The notes beneath the pieces were generated by a model, which had not been told where the DNA came from, did not search any database, and was given only the letters and a program-made list of their open reading frames with translations. 64,000 nt of DNA from an uncultured Bacteroidota bacterium (GTDB taxonomy: Bacteria > Bacteroidota > Bacteroidia > Chitinophagales > Chitinophagaceae), in NCBI GenBank assembly GCA_903905065.1, contig CAIVEW010000044.1:124001-188000 (forward strand), read 5' to 3'. This document shows positions 27,739 through 36,201 of this stretch, one piece after another. Position 1 is the stretch's first letter, and each line of letters begins with the position of its first letter. The translations under genes and the position numbers were made by a program.

Positions 27739-28947
27739 ATGGCCTTTGCACTAGATAAGAATGCACCTAAAGATAAAAAGAAGAAAAAACCAGTTTGGCG
27801 GGAATGGCTGGACGCAGGGTTATTTGCCATTGTGGCGGCTACGCTTATCCGCACTTTCTTTTTTGAGGCCTATACCATTCCCACCGGGTCTATGGAAGGC
27901 ACAATGCTGGTCAATGACTTCCTGTTTGTAAGCAAGCTCGCCTACGGCCCGCGCGTGCCAATGACACCGGTGGCCGTTCCGCTGGTACACAATACGATGC
28001 CTTTCTTCGGCGGCAGATCGTATACAGAGGCAGTACAGTGGAAATATCACCGCATTCCTGGTTTCGGGCATGTGGAGCGTAATGATGTGGTCGTGTTCAA
28101 CTATCCATGCGGCGATACCGTAATGGTGGAGCAACCTGAAGCTGACTACTACCAGAATTGCCGCATTTATGGCCGGGAAAGTGTCATGAACCAGTACAAG
28201 ATCATCACACGCCCCATTGATAAAGAAGAGAACTATATCAAGAGGTGTGTGGCCATACCCGGAGACGTATTGGAAATTAGGAACGCCCGTGTTTACATAA
28301 ATGGCCAGCCAAATGTGCTGTTCCCGCACTCCAAACTCTCTTACCTGGTGAAGACCACCCAGGGAATGCCGGCTACCGAAGAAGATCTGCAGATCTCCGA
28401 CAATATGCCACCACCTCCGCCAGGCTATCTGGCGTACAACCTGGAGAACAGGCAAGTGGACATTCTCAAAAAATGCACTAATGTAGTGTCAGTTGAGCCA
28501 TGGATCCTGCACCCCGCGGGTACCTCCCCACAATCTGCCGGCGACTGGGTATTCCCGCTGGACACAGCTAACTTTAAGTGGAACCGCGACAACTTCGGGC
28601 CGCTTACTGTTCCGAAAGAAGGGGTTACGGTGGCGATCACACCCCAAAATATTGCTTTATACCGCCGCATCATACGCAACTACGAGGGCAATACGCTGGA
28701 AGAAAAGGATGGCAAGATCATCATCAACGGTAAGGAAGCTACTTCTTACACCTTCAAGATGGACTATTACTGGATGATGGGCGACAACCGCCACAACTCC
28801 CTGGATTCCCGCTACTGGGGTTTTGTTCCAATAGATCATGTTGTAGGCAAAGCCTGGTTTGTATGGCTCAGCTATGGCGAAGGCGGCATGCTGAAAGACA
28901 TGCGGTGGAAGCGGCTATTCCACGGCATTCATTCGCTGGAAAAATAA
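27739..28947 (+). CDS. lepB: Signal peptidase I
   Basis: 402 aa. A basic N-terminus (KDKKKKKP) leads to one membrane helix (about 24-42). Box B IPTGSMEGTM holds the catalytic Ser (residue 51), NYIKRCVAIPGD the catalytic Lys (about 168), and the last box is MGDNRHNSLDSRYWG. It cleaves Sec signal peptides on the periplasmic side of the inner membrane. Like other Bacteroidota LepB it is much longer than E. coli's conserved core, with a large insert between the Lys and GDN boxes. It is convergent with the next gene. Confidence 0.96.
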   Translation: MAFALDKNAPKDKKKKKPVWREWLDAGLFAIVAATLIRTFFFEAYTIPTGSMEGTMLVNDFLFVSKLAYGPRVPMTPVAVPLVHNTMPFFGGRSYTEAVQWKYHRIPGFGHVERNDVVVFNYPCGDTVMVEQPEADYYQNCRIYGRESVMNQYKIITRPIDKEENYIKRCVAIPGDVLEIRNARVYINGQPNVLFPHSKLSYLVKTTQGMPATEEDLQISDNMPPPPPGYLAYNLENRQVDILKKCTNVVSVEPWILHPAGTSPQSAGDWVFPLDTANFKWNRDNFGPLTVPKEGVTVAITPQNIALYRRIIRNYEGNTLEEKDGKIIINGKEATSYTFKMDYYWMMGDNRHNSLDSRYWGFVPIDHVVGKAWFVWLSYGEGGMLKDMRWKRLFHGIHSLEK

Positions 28948-28978
28948 GGGGTGTATTTTTAATAGGATACTTATCGTG

Positions 28979-29917
28979 TTATTCTTCCCCGGACTGTATA
29001 TTCCTCTTCGGCGACAGGTCTTTCATTTCATGTTTCAGGATGTGGACCGCATTGTCTTTTACTGCAATCCCCTTACCATACCTGTGCGCATAGACTTCCG
29101 TAAAAGCGGCACCATAGTACAGGATCATTGACGAATAGTACACCCATGATAACACCACAATTATGGACGTTGCTGCGCCATAAAGATTGAGGCTCCTGGA
29201 AAAACTAAGGTAGTAGCTGATAAGATACTTGCCAATGAGAAACAATATACCGGTGAAAGCCGCCCCTATCAGTGCATCCTTCCAGTGAATCCAGGCATCA
29301 GGCAAAACTTTAAAGATCACCATGAATACTACGGTGACGACGACGAAAAGCAGCCCGAAGTTCCCCCATTTGATGAACGATCCGCTTTCTTGATGCAGAA
29401 GTTGCTGCATGCGCCCCGAGAGCATATCTATAAGCAGGTTCAGCAGAATGGTTACCATCAGCAGAAACCCCAGCCCTATCACCAGCACCAGCGAAAGCAA
29501 CCGGTCAGTAATGTACTTGAGCCAGCTTCTTTTAGGTTTCGCTTTAATAGACCATATGTAGTTGAGAGACCCTTGTATCTCCGAGAATATACCTGTTGCA
29601 CCGAAAATAAATACCAGTATACCCACTATTCCAATAAGGGTTTTGTTGGTCTGAAGGCTCATATTTACCAGTAGGGTTTGCAACTGGTTGGTTGCAGACG
29701 TGCCTATGATGCTGCGTACTTTATCAAAAATTTCGCTGGTAATAAACGCCCGTTTATAAAAAAAACCAAGCAGGGTAATGATCACCAGCAGCAGTGGCCC
29801 GATGGAAAATAATGTGTAGTAAGCGAGAGATGCGCTGAGTTTGGTACCGTTATCGTCGAGGAACTCATTTCCCGCATCTGCCAGCAATGACAAACATTTT
29901 TTGAATCTATTAGCCAT
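28979..29917 (-). CDS. YihY/BrkB-family inner-membrane protein
   Basis: 312 aa. Six predicted membrane helices. Family signatures: SLAYYTLFSIGPLLLVII near residue 30, GATGIFSEIQGSLNYIW near 115, and SRSLNLYGAATSIIVVLSW plus YYSSMILYYGAAFTEVYA near 250-285. The family was once called ribonuclease BN by mistake; transport has been suggested but the role is unsettled. The gene stands alone, convergent with lepB (31 bp between stops). Confidence 0.9.
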   Translation of the reverse strand: MANRFKKCLSLLADAGNEFLDDNGTKLSASLAYYTLFSIGPLLLVIITLLGFFYKRAFITSEIFDKVRSIIGTSATNQLQTLLVNMSLQTNKTLIGIVGILVFIFGATGIFSEIQGSLNYIWSIKAKPKRSWLKYITDRLLSLVLVIGLGFLLMVTILLNLLIDMLSGRMQQLLHQESGSFIKWGNFGLLFVVVTVVFMVIFKVLPDAWIHWKDALIGAAFTGILFLIGKYLISYYLSFSRSLNLYGAATSIIVVLSWVYYSSMILYYGAAFTEVYAHRYGKGIAVKDNAVHILKHEMKDLSPKRNIQSGEE

Positions 29918-30028
29918 TCGCTTTTTATTCTTTCTAGCTGGAAAAGGTACAAATATAACTCCACTGAAAGGGCTGGCATCATTTTTTTAATAGGGTGGAG
30001 ATAAAATAACCATTAAAGCTTACGACTC

Positions 30029-30304
30029 ATGGCAACGAAGTATTCAAAAGCAACCCAGGAAAAAGTGCACGAAGAAATGCATGAAATGAAGGAAGGCAAA
30101 CTAAAAAGCGGCCGGTCCGGGAAAAACGTGACCGATCCCAAACAGGCGATCGCCATCGGCCTCTCAGAAGCCCGTAAAGAAGGTAAAAAAGTGCCGCCCA
30201 AAAAGGCTGCCACTGAAAAGAGCCCGGCTGTGAAAAAGGCAACGACAAAGAAAACTGCGAGCAAAAAGAGTGCTGCGCCTAAAAAGGCAGCTTCCAAAAA
30301 ATAA
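30029..30304 (+). CDS. Small basic DUF6496-type protein with histone-H1-like tail
   Basis: 91 aa. Residues 1-55 hold a conserved block (KVHEEMHEMKEGKLKSG, then VTDPKQAIAIGLSEARKEGK). The tail (about 56-91) is almost only Lys, Ala, Ser, Thr and Pro in KKA/KKAA steps, like histone H1 and AlgP-type tails. It probably binds DNA or RNA; this is inferred from composition. It has its own terminator. Confidence 0.8.
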   Translation: MATKYSKATQEKVHEEMHEMKEGKLKSGRSGKNVTDPKQAIAIGLSEARKEGKKVPPKKAATEKSPAVKKATTKKTASKKSAAPKKAASKK

Positions 30305-30331
30305 CTATAATTCCCCCGCTATAAATAAAAC

Positions 30332-30375
30332 GCCGTTAGCAGTGAACCAAACGTTCTCGCTAACGGCTATTCTTT
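30332..30375 (+). terminator. Rho-independent terminator of the DUF6496 gene
   Basis: Perfect 9-bp stem gccgttagc/gctaacggc with an 18-nt loop, followed by tattcttttt. Confidence 0.85.
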
Positions 30376-30486
30376 TTAGTAAAGCAAGATGCTGAACTAT
30401 ACCTTTTCGACACTAGAAATTGGCACACCATCATTTAACGCGTCCGACGTCTAGAAGCCCTTCTGACGCTACCAACATATTGAGGG

Positions 30487-30987
30487 TTACCACACATAAT
30501 CCTTTTCCACAACTTTTTTAAGCCTGTCCACTAAAGTGAGCGTGGCGGGGCAGTGGACAAGGTTATTCGTGAAAGTATCATTGTAAAGATCGAACGGCTT
30601 TTTATTGTGGTGCGGAAACTCTGCACAATCTGCGGGCCTTACTTCGTAGATAGAGCAGATATTACCCGCGAGGAACTGGCAGGGCTGGGTTGTGTTGATC
30701 CAGTCGCCGGAACCTTCCTCTTTCACGAGCCACTTGTCCATGAACTCTTTAGGCTTCATCTCCAGGTGCGCAGAGATGCGTTTCACATCGGCCCTGGTGA
30801 AAGTAGGCGTCATGGTCTTGCAGCAGTTGGCGCACTCCATGCAGTTCACATCCTTCCATACCGTAGCATCTACTTTAGCTACCAGCTCAGGCATATCGTC
30901 CGGAACAATATCGTCAAGTTTGGCAAGAAATGCGGCAAGAGGTTTCTGTTTTCGTGCCGCGGTAGCTCTGAATTTTTTTAAGTCCAT
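30487..30987 (-). CDS. YkgJ-family cysteine-cluster protein
   Basis: 166 aa. Conserved cluster CMECANCCKTM (about residues 54-64), then CQFLAGNICSIYEVRPADC (about 103-121) and the EFPHH that follows. The CxxCxxCC...C...C pattern is that of proteins thought to bind zinc or an Fe-S centre. The role is unknown. The start at 30987 (MDLKKF) is the only good ATG. Monocistronic. Confidence 0.88.
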   Translation of the reverse strand: MDLKKFRATAARKQKPLAAFLAKLDDIVPDDMPELVAKVDATVWKDVNCMECANCCKTMTPTFTRADVKRISAHLEMKPKEFMDKWLVKEEGSGDWINTTQPCQFLAGNICSIYEVRPADCAEFPHHNKKPFDLYNDTFTNNLVHCPATLTLVDRLKKVVEKDYVW

Positions 30988-31166
30988 ACGGTGTAAATAT
31001 AAATGTTTTTAGAAGATGGCACCAAATGAAATGCAGCCTACGGATACTCCTGTGGAAGGGTGCATTTCAAATCTTCACACTTGGTATCACGTTCAACCCC
31101 TTGGGTTGGTACTCTTCTCACATTTTACCACCGGTAATAGTTTTTCAAATTGCCTAATTTCGCAGG

Positions 31167-32624
31167 ATGAATCTCATTGCTCCATCGCATATAGCCAATT
31201 ATATAGCGGGCTCATTACAGGCCCCATTGAACGGCAAGTACATAGATAATATAAACCCGGCAACGGGTGAGGTATACAGCCAGATACCCGACAGCGATAT
31301 AAAAGATGTGGAAGAGGCGGTAGGCGCGGCAAGGGCAGCATTCCCGCTGTGGAGCACTACTTCGGTGGAAGATCGTTTCAAAGTACTGAACCGCATAGCC
31401 GAGCTGATAGATGAAAACCTTGACGCACTGGCACTCGCCGAAACGAATGACAATGGCAAGCCACTCTGGCTTAGCAAGCGGGTGGACATACCCCGCGCTT
31501 CCAGCAACTTCCGTTTTTTTGCTACCGGCATTATGCACTTCAGCACGGAGAGCCATAACATGGAAGATAAAGCCATTAACTACACACTGCGCCAGCCGAT
31601 CGGCGTAGTGGGCTGCATCTCTCCCTGGAACCTTCCGCTGTATCTTTTTACCTGGAAAATAGCCCCGGCACTTGCCGCCGGCAACTGTGTGGTAGCCAAG
31701 CCAAGTGAGGTAACACCAATGACAGCTTACCTGCTCAGCATCATCTGCCAGAAAGCAGGATTGCCACCCGGAGTGCTCAACATTCTTCATGGCACGGGGC
31801 CGGGCTGTGGCTCGGCCATTGTGGCTCATCCGGATATTAAAGCCATATCGTTTACCGGCAGTACACGCGCGGGCAGGGAGATAGCTGCTAGCGCAGCACC
31901 CATGTTTAAAAAAATATCATTAGAGTTGGGCGGTAAGAATCCGAATATCATTTTTGCCGACTGCGACTGGGACAAAATGATGCGGACGACATTGCAGTCC
32001 TCTTTCAGTAACCAAGGGCAGATATGCCTTTGCGGCAGCCGCATCCTGGTAGAAGAAAGTATCTATGAAAAATTCAAAACGGAATTTATAGCACGGGCAA
32101 AAAAGCTGACGAACGGCGATCCCCTTGATGAACAGACGAAGCAGGGCGCCGTAGTGAGCAAAATGCACTTTGATAAAGTGCTAGGCCGTATAGAACTGGC
32201 AAAGCAGGAGGGAGGGAAAATACTGCTCGGCGGCAATGCCTTGAAAGGTTCAGGCCGCTGTGCCAATGGATTGTTCATTGAGCCGACGATAATAGAAGGC
32301 CTTGGCCCGCACTGCCGCACCAATATGGAGGAGATATTCGGACCTGTGGTTACACTGCAATCATTCAGTAATGAAGAAGAAGCACTGATGCTCGCCAATA
32401 CCAGCGACTATGGCCTTTCCGCCACCATCTGGACACAGGATGTGAGCCGGGCGAACCGCGTAGCCGCACAAGTGTATAGTGGCATCATCTGGGTAAACTG
32501 CTGGCTGCTCCGCGACCTGCGCACCCCATTTGGCGGTTTCAAAAACAGCGGTGTAGGCCGTGAGGGTGGATGGGATGCACTGCGTTTCTTTACGGAGCCA
32601 AAGAATGTTTGTATAGAGTTGTAA
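31167..32624 (+). CDS. Aldehyde dehydrogenase, probably semialdehyde-type
   Basis: 485 aa. Catalytic Glu in SLELGGKNP (about residue 253), catalytic Cys in NQGQICLCG (about 287), NAD-binding FTGSTRAG, and C-terminal FGGFKNSGVGREGG. It oxidises an aldehyde to the acid with NAD. Overall it looks closest to the 2-aminomuconate / 2-hydroxymuconate semialdehyde dehydrogenase group (aromatic and tryptophan breakdown); that assignment is from memory of the family, not a search. No pathway neighbours adjoin it; the aromatic operon lies about 4 kb away on the other strand. Confidence 0.88.
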   Translation: MNLIAPSHIANYIAGSLQAPLNGKYIDNINPATGEVYSQIPDSDIKDVEEAVGAARAAFPLWSTTSVEDRFKVLNRIAELIDENLDALALAETNDNGKPLWLSKRVDIPRASSNFRFFATGIMHFSTESHNMEDKAINYTLRQPIGVVGCISPWNLPLYLFTWKIAPALAAGNCVVAKPSEVTPMTAYLLSIICQKAGLPPGVLNILHGTGPGCGSAIVAHPDIKAISFTGSTRAGREIAASAAPMFKKISLELGGKNPNIIFADCDWDKMMRTTLQSSFSNQGQICLCGSRILVEESIYEKFKTEFIARAKKLTNGDPLDEQTKQGAVVSKMHFDKVLGRIELAKQEGGKILLGGNALKGSGRCANGLFIEPTIIEGLGPHCRTNMEEIFGPVVTLQSFSNEEEALMLANTSDYGLSATIWTQDVSRANRVAAQVYSGIIWVNCWLLRDLRTPFGGFKNSGVGREGGWDALRFFTEPKNVCIEL

Positions 32625-32800
32625 ACAGTATATTTTGCATCTATGAAAATATCCAGGGACAGCATTTATGGGAGCAGGAACAGCTCAACTGGCAAATTCT
32701 GATATAAAATGTATTAACGTAAAGCGGTTCCTTTGAGCGAGAGGGGTTATATATACATTAAAATTATTTGCAAAAGTTATGGTTTTTTCGAAATGGCGAC

Positions 32801-32808
32801 TATATTTG
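32801..32808 (+). promoter_or_regulatory. -7 element for the outer-membrane protein gene
   Basis: TATATTTG followed by c, 25 bases before the ATG. No clear -33 at the expected distance. Confidence 0.5.
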
Positions 32809-32833
32809 CATGTCTAAATAAAACACACTCTGT

Positions 32834-33550
32834 ATGAAAAAACTGATTCTCGCTTTATTAGTAACAGCCGGAACTGTAGCAACAGCAAACGCCCAGGAAC
32901 CAAAAAGCATATTATTGTATGGCGATGTTAACCTGTCAACTTTACGGGATGCATCGTTGAACAAAACCACAATGTGGGATGCGTCACCAGGAATTGGATA
33001 CCAATTCAACCACAACTGGACTTTGGGTCTTTCTATAAGCTGGGGTCAGAATGCTACCAAAGATAGCTCGGGTGTAAAAAATACAGATAACCTGTACAAA
33101 GTAGGTCCATTTGCCCGCTATTCTCATTATATCCGCAAGAGCGAAACTTTCTTCTGGTATGGCCAGTTTGATTTCGATTATGCCGGTGGTTACCACACTA
33201 ACGAAGGCAATCCAGCTACCAACAAGCATAATGGTGTATCCGTAGGTTTCTACCCAGCTCTGGGTGTTAACTTTGGTCGTGGCGTTTGTATGAACTTCTC
33301 TATTGGTGGTATCAACTACGGTACTGACAAAGTTGCCGACGCGACTTACAGCACTAACTCATTCAATTTGACTTTCGGTCATAGCGTTAACGCTGGTATC
33401 AGCAAAAACTTCAATTGCGGTCACAAAATGCACAGCCATCATGAGCCAGGCGACGAAGTTCACCGTCGTAAAGCGGACAAAATGGAAGACGAAGATGACG
33501 CAGCTCCAAAGCCAAAGCGCAAGCAGAGGAACAGGGACGAAGATGAGTGA
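32834..33550 (+). CDS. Outer-membrane beta-barrel protein with charged His/Lys/Asp tail
   Basis: 238 aa. Signal peptide (about 1-20, ANAQ). Eight or so amphipathic strands (about 25-195), such as WTLGLSISWGQN and FFWYGQFDFDYAGGY, make a small barrel. From about residue 197 the protein turns into a hydrophilic tail with HKMHSHHEPGDEVHRR, then acidic EDEDD and basic KPKRKQRN, ending RDEDE. Barrel proteins normally end with an aromatic strand for BAM recognition; the tail is therefore odd and should face the periplasm. Own promoter and terminator. Function unknown. Confidence 0.8.
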   Translation: MKKLILALLVTAGTVATANAQEPKSILLYGDVNLSTLRDASLNKTTMWDASPGIGYQFNHNWTLGLSISWGQNATKDSSGVKNTDNLYKVGPFARYSHYIRKSETFFWYGQFDFDYAGGYHTNEGNPATNKHNGVSVGFYPALGVNFGRGVCMNFSIGGINYGTDKVADATYSTNSFNLTFGHSVNAGISKNFNCGHKMHSHHEPGDEVHRRKADKMEDEDDAAPKPKRKQRNRDEDE

Positions 33551-33573
33551 TAATATCTTCTCTTAACAATACT

Positions 33574-33612
33574 AAACATCCCTCCGTATTCCCGGGGGGA
33601 TGTTTGTTTTTT
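33574..33612 (+). terminator. Rho-independent terminator
   Basis: Stem aaacatccc/gggatgttt with extra pairs in a C/G-rich loop, followed by gtttttt. 23 bases after the barrel gene's stop. Confidence 0.85.
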
Positions 33613-33697
33613 GGGTATTGGGGTACAAAATGCGGCAGCAAAATATTGTCTGCGTATTTTGTGGCTGTTTTCACTTTATACCAGCTGATCGCGAAAA

Positions 33698-35020
33698 ATG
33701 AGAAAGGCATCGACATTAAAAAAGATCCGGCCCATACATCTGGCTGCGGTTATTTTTTTTACGGTGTCCGGCGGACCATATGGGCTGGAGCCCCTGCTTT
33801 CGTATGCAGGTGAACATGGGGCGTTTATATTGCTTGTTATAACTCCGCTGCTGTGGGACGTGCCTGCGATATTTACGGTGCTGGAGCTGAATGGCATGAT
33901 GCCCATTACGGGTGGATATTACAAATGGGTAAAGCATGCGCTTGGGGCGAGATGGGGGTTTTATGAAGGGTTATGGACCTGGTTCTACACATTTGTTGAC
34001 CTTGCCATTTACCCGGTGTTATTTGTGCAATATGCCACATTCTTGCTTCCGGGCATTGCGGCATACAAGATCTGGCTATGCCTGCTTATTGTCTGGTCTT
34101 CGGCGGGGTTAAATATCCGGGGCATATTGCCGGTGGGCCGTATATCACTGCTGCTGGCCGGTATGGTACTTGTTCCTTTTCTTGTTCTATTTACTGTATT
34201 CTTCTGGCACCACGCAGCCCCTATTGCTATTCCTGCTCCGTCTTTAAAAGGCCTTAGTTATTCTTCCGTAGGCCTGAGCCTGTATACCATCATGTGGAAT
34301 TGCCTGGGCTGGGACAATGTGACCACCTATGCTGAAGAGGTAGAGAACCCGCTACGCTCTTATCTGACTTCGATGGCCATTGCGTTTGTTACCGTGATCA
34401 TTGTGTATGTACTGATTATTGTGGTGGCACAGCAATCGCGCATCAACCACGATGTTTTGACAAAAGAAGGATTTCCTGCGCTGGGCGCTTTGATCAGCGG
34501 CCGGTGGCTGGGTGTCCTTATCGCAGCAGCAGGAATGGCCAGTACATTGGGCTTGTATAGTGCCAACCTCTTATCCGTATCCCGGCTGCCAAAAGCAATG
34601 GCAGATGATGGCCTGCTGCCGTCAAAACTAGGCCTGTTGCATTCAAGATTCCAAACGCCATGGTTCTCTATAGTCGTTTGCTCGGTGGTTATCAGCGCCA
34701 TGACCTTGTGGACATTTGGGGAGTTGATCATTATTGATGTAACGATCTACGGCGCGGGCTTGTTCCTGGAATATGTCTCGTTGATCAGGTTAAGAACAAA
34801 AGACCCACTGGCTCATCGTCCCTTCAAAATACCGCTGGGTGTGCCTGGCTTGTGTGTGATGGTAGCGTTTCCGGTTGGTGTATACCTACTGGCATTAACA
34901 GGCGTTTTCTTTTCAGCAACAGAGATCATCAAACCAGCTCTTTTTGCAGTTGGTATTTTACTAACGGCAGAACTGGCCTGGCAATTGGTGATATGGAGAA
35001 AGCCTGCCCTCAGAAAATAA
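33698..35020 (+). CDS. APC-superfamily amino acid permease
   Basis: 440 aa with about twelve membrane helices. Helix 1 carries the unwound substrate site FFTVSGGPYGLEPLLS. WDVPAIFTVLELNGMMP and GGYYKWVKHALGARWGF are typical of the family. It likely imports an amino acid or related compound by cation symport; the substrate cannot be read from the sequence. Start at ATG 33698, a Lys-rich end before helix 1. Convergent with the endonuclease gene (18 bp between stops). Confidence 0.88.
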   Translation: MRKASTLKKIRPIHLAAVIFFTVSGGPYGLEPLLSYAGEHGAFILLVITPLLWDVPAIFTVLELNGMMPITGGYYKWVKHALGARWGFYEGLWTWFYTFVDLAIYPVLFVQYATFLLPGIAAYKIWLCLLIVWSSAGLNIRGILPVGRISLLLAGMVLVPFLVLFTVFFWHHAAPIAIPAPSLKGLSYSSVGLSLYTIMWNCLGWDNVTTYAEEVENPLRSYLTSMAIAFVTVIIVYVLIIVVAQQSRINHDVLTKEGFPALGALISGRWLGVLIAAAGMASTLGLYSANLLSVSRLPKAMADDGLLPSKLGLLHSRFQTPWFSIVVCSVVISAMTLWTFGELIIIDVTIYGAGLFLEYVSLIRLRTKDPLAHRPFKIPLGVPGLCVMVAFPVGVYLLALTGVFFSATEIIKPALFAVGILLTAELAWQLVIWRKPALRK

Positions 35021-35038
35021 AACAAACCAAATTAAAGC

Positions 35039-36121
35039 CTACTCAACAACAAACTTCTGAACCTCGCTGGAGGTCGCAGTAGTGAACTGCATAAAATATA
35101 CACCTTTAGACAATCCCGACAACGGCAAAGCAATTTTGGTGCTACCCGCTTCGGGGACTATCGAGTAGCTCACCTGGCCGGTAATGTTCCATACTTTAAT
35201 AGTCGCGGAATTATCGTCTATGGGGCGTTTAAGGGTTACTATAACCTCATTCCTCGCAGGGTTAGGATAAAGCGAGCATGTTGTTGTACCATTTGCTACC
35301 AATGAAATACCCGTTGAACAATCGCCCGTGCCCCAGATGCAATCTGCATATTCCGGGTGATCGATAAAGGGGTTTCGGTTGCCCTGTATCGCATATACCG
35401 CATTGTTCCGGTCGATCTCTTTTTTGCTTACCGGGTCATTATGATGCCACTCCAGCAACATCTGAATGGCCCACGGCTCCAGGTTCACCTGCGATGCCAT
35501 TTCCCAGCTAACAAATGTGGCGCTATCATTGCGGTAACATGTGGACACGTAAAAATAATTGCGCGCCAGGTCACCTTTGAAGGAGTCATTAGGCTCGTAG
35601 CAGTTGCCTGATGGGGCGCCCGTATACGTGTTGTTCCCGATTTTGCTGTGGTTGGTAAACGTCTTTGTGGCTGTGCCTACTACGCCATAGGGCAGGTCGC
35701 CACGGTTGCTGTTTACGTAATAGTCTGTGGGGTAGACGATGAAGAGATCGGTTTGCATAGGCGCAGCGCTTCCGAACTTACTTTGCGGCCAGGTATGCTC
35801 CCTGTTGTAGCAACCACCCTCAGCCGTCGGGCTGGACCCGCTGCATTGGCTGGTGCCTAATGTATATTCATAAGCCGGTGTGCCGCCGGGAATATCAGAA
35901 TAAACATCCCACAGCTTGCCATCGGTATTTGTATCCGTTGTGTAATAAGCATTCCAAAGGCCGGGGGTATAAGACAGCGCGGTATGGGCACGGATGATTC
36001 CCATAAGCGCAACTCTGAGGGGCTGGCCGCTCAGGCCGTTTGCAGATGAATAATACCCTGTTGGTTGTCCGTAACAGATATAGGAGCATGTGAGTGCTAC
36101 GACTAGAATTAGCTTCTTCAT
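35039..36121 (-). CDS. Secreted endonuclease I with T9SS sorting domain
   Basis: 360 aa from ATG 36121 (MKKLILVVAL). A farther upstream ATG in frame would put a hydrophilic stretch ahead of the signal peptide, so it was not used. Signal peptide to about residue 18. The EndA/NucM-type domain (about 20-260) has YNREHTWPQS, the beta-beta-alpha-metal motif, then NSNRGDLPYG and a later LLEWHHNDPVSKKEIDRNN. The T9SS type A domain starts SLYPNPARNEV and ends EVQKFVVE. It should degrade extracellular DNA or RNA for nutrient gain or biofilm turnover. Monocistronic. Confidence 0.9.
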   Translation of the reverse strand: MKKLILVVALTCSYICYGQPTGYYSSANGLSGQPLRVALMGIIRAHTALSYTPGLWNAYYTTDTNTDGKLWDVYSDIPGGTPAYEYTLGTSQCSGSSPTAEGGCYNREHTWPQSKFGSAAPMQTDLFIVYPTDYYVNSNRGDLPYGVVGTATKTFTNHSKIGNNTYTGAPSGNCYEPNDSFKGDLARNYFYVSTCYRNDSATFVSWEMASQVNLEPWAIQMLLEWHHNDPVSKKEIDRNNAVYAIQGNRNPFIDHPEYADCIWGTGDCSTGISLVANGTTTCSLYPNPARNEVIVTLKRPIDDNSATIKVWNITGQVSYSIVPEAGSTKIALPLSGLSKGVYFMQFTTATSSEVQKFVVE

Positions 36122-36201
36122 ATGCGGGCAAAAATAAGGATAAATGCCGCCGGCCAATGTTAACTATTTATGCGCTGAATTGCCCGCGCAAGGGTGCATC
36201 T

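Noticed and set aside
31016-31166. Frame upstream of the aldehyde dehydrogenase and a tgaaatgca/tgcatttca inverted pair
   Set aside because: The frame overlaps the true ATG of the dehydrogenase. The inverted pair is short and widely spaced, so an operator call is not justified.
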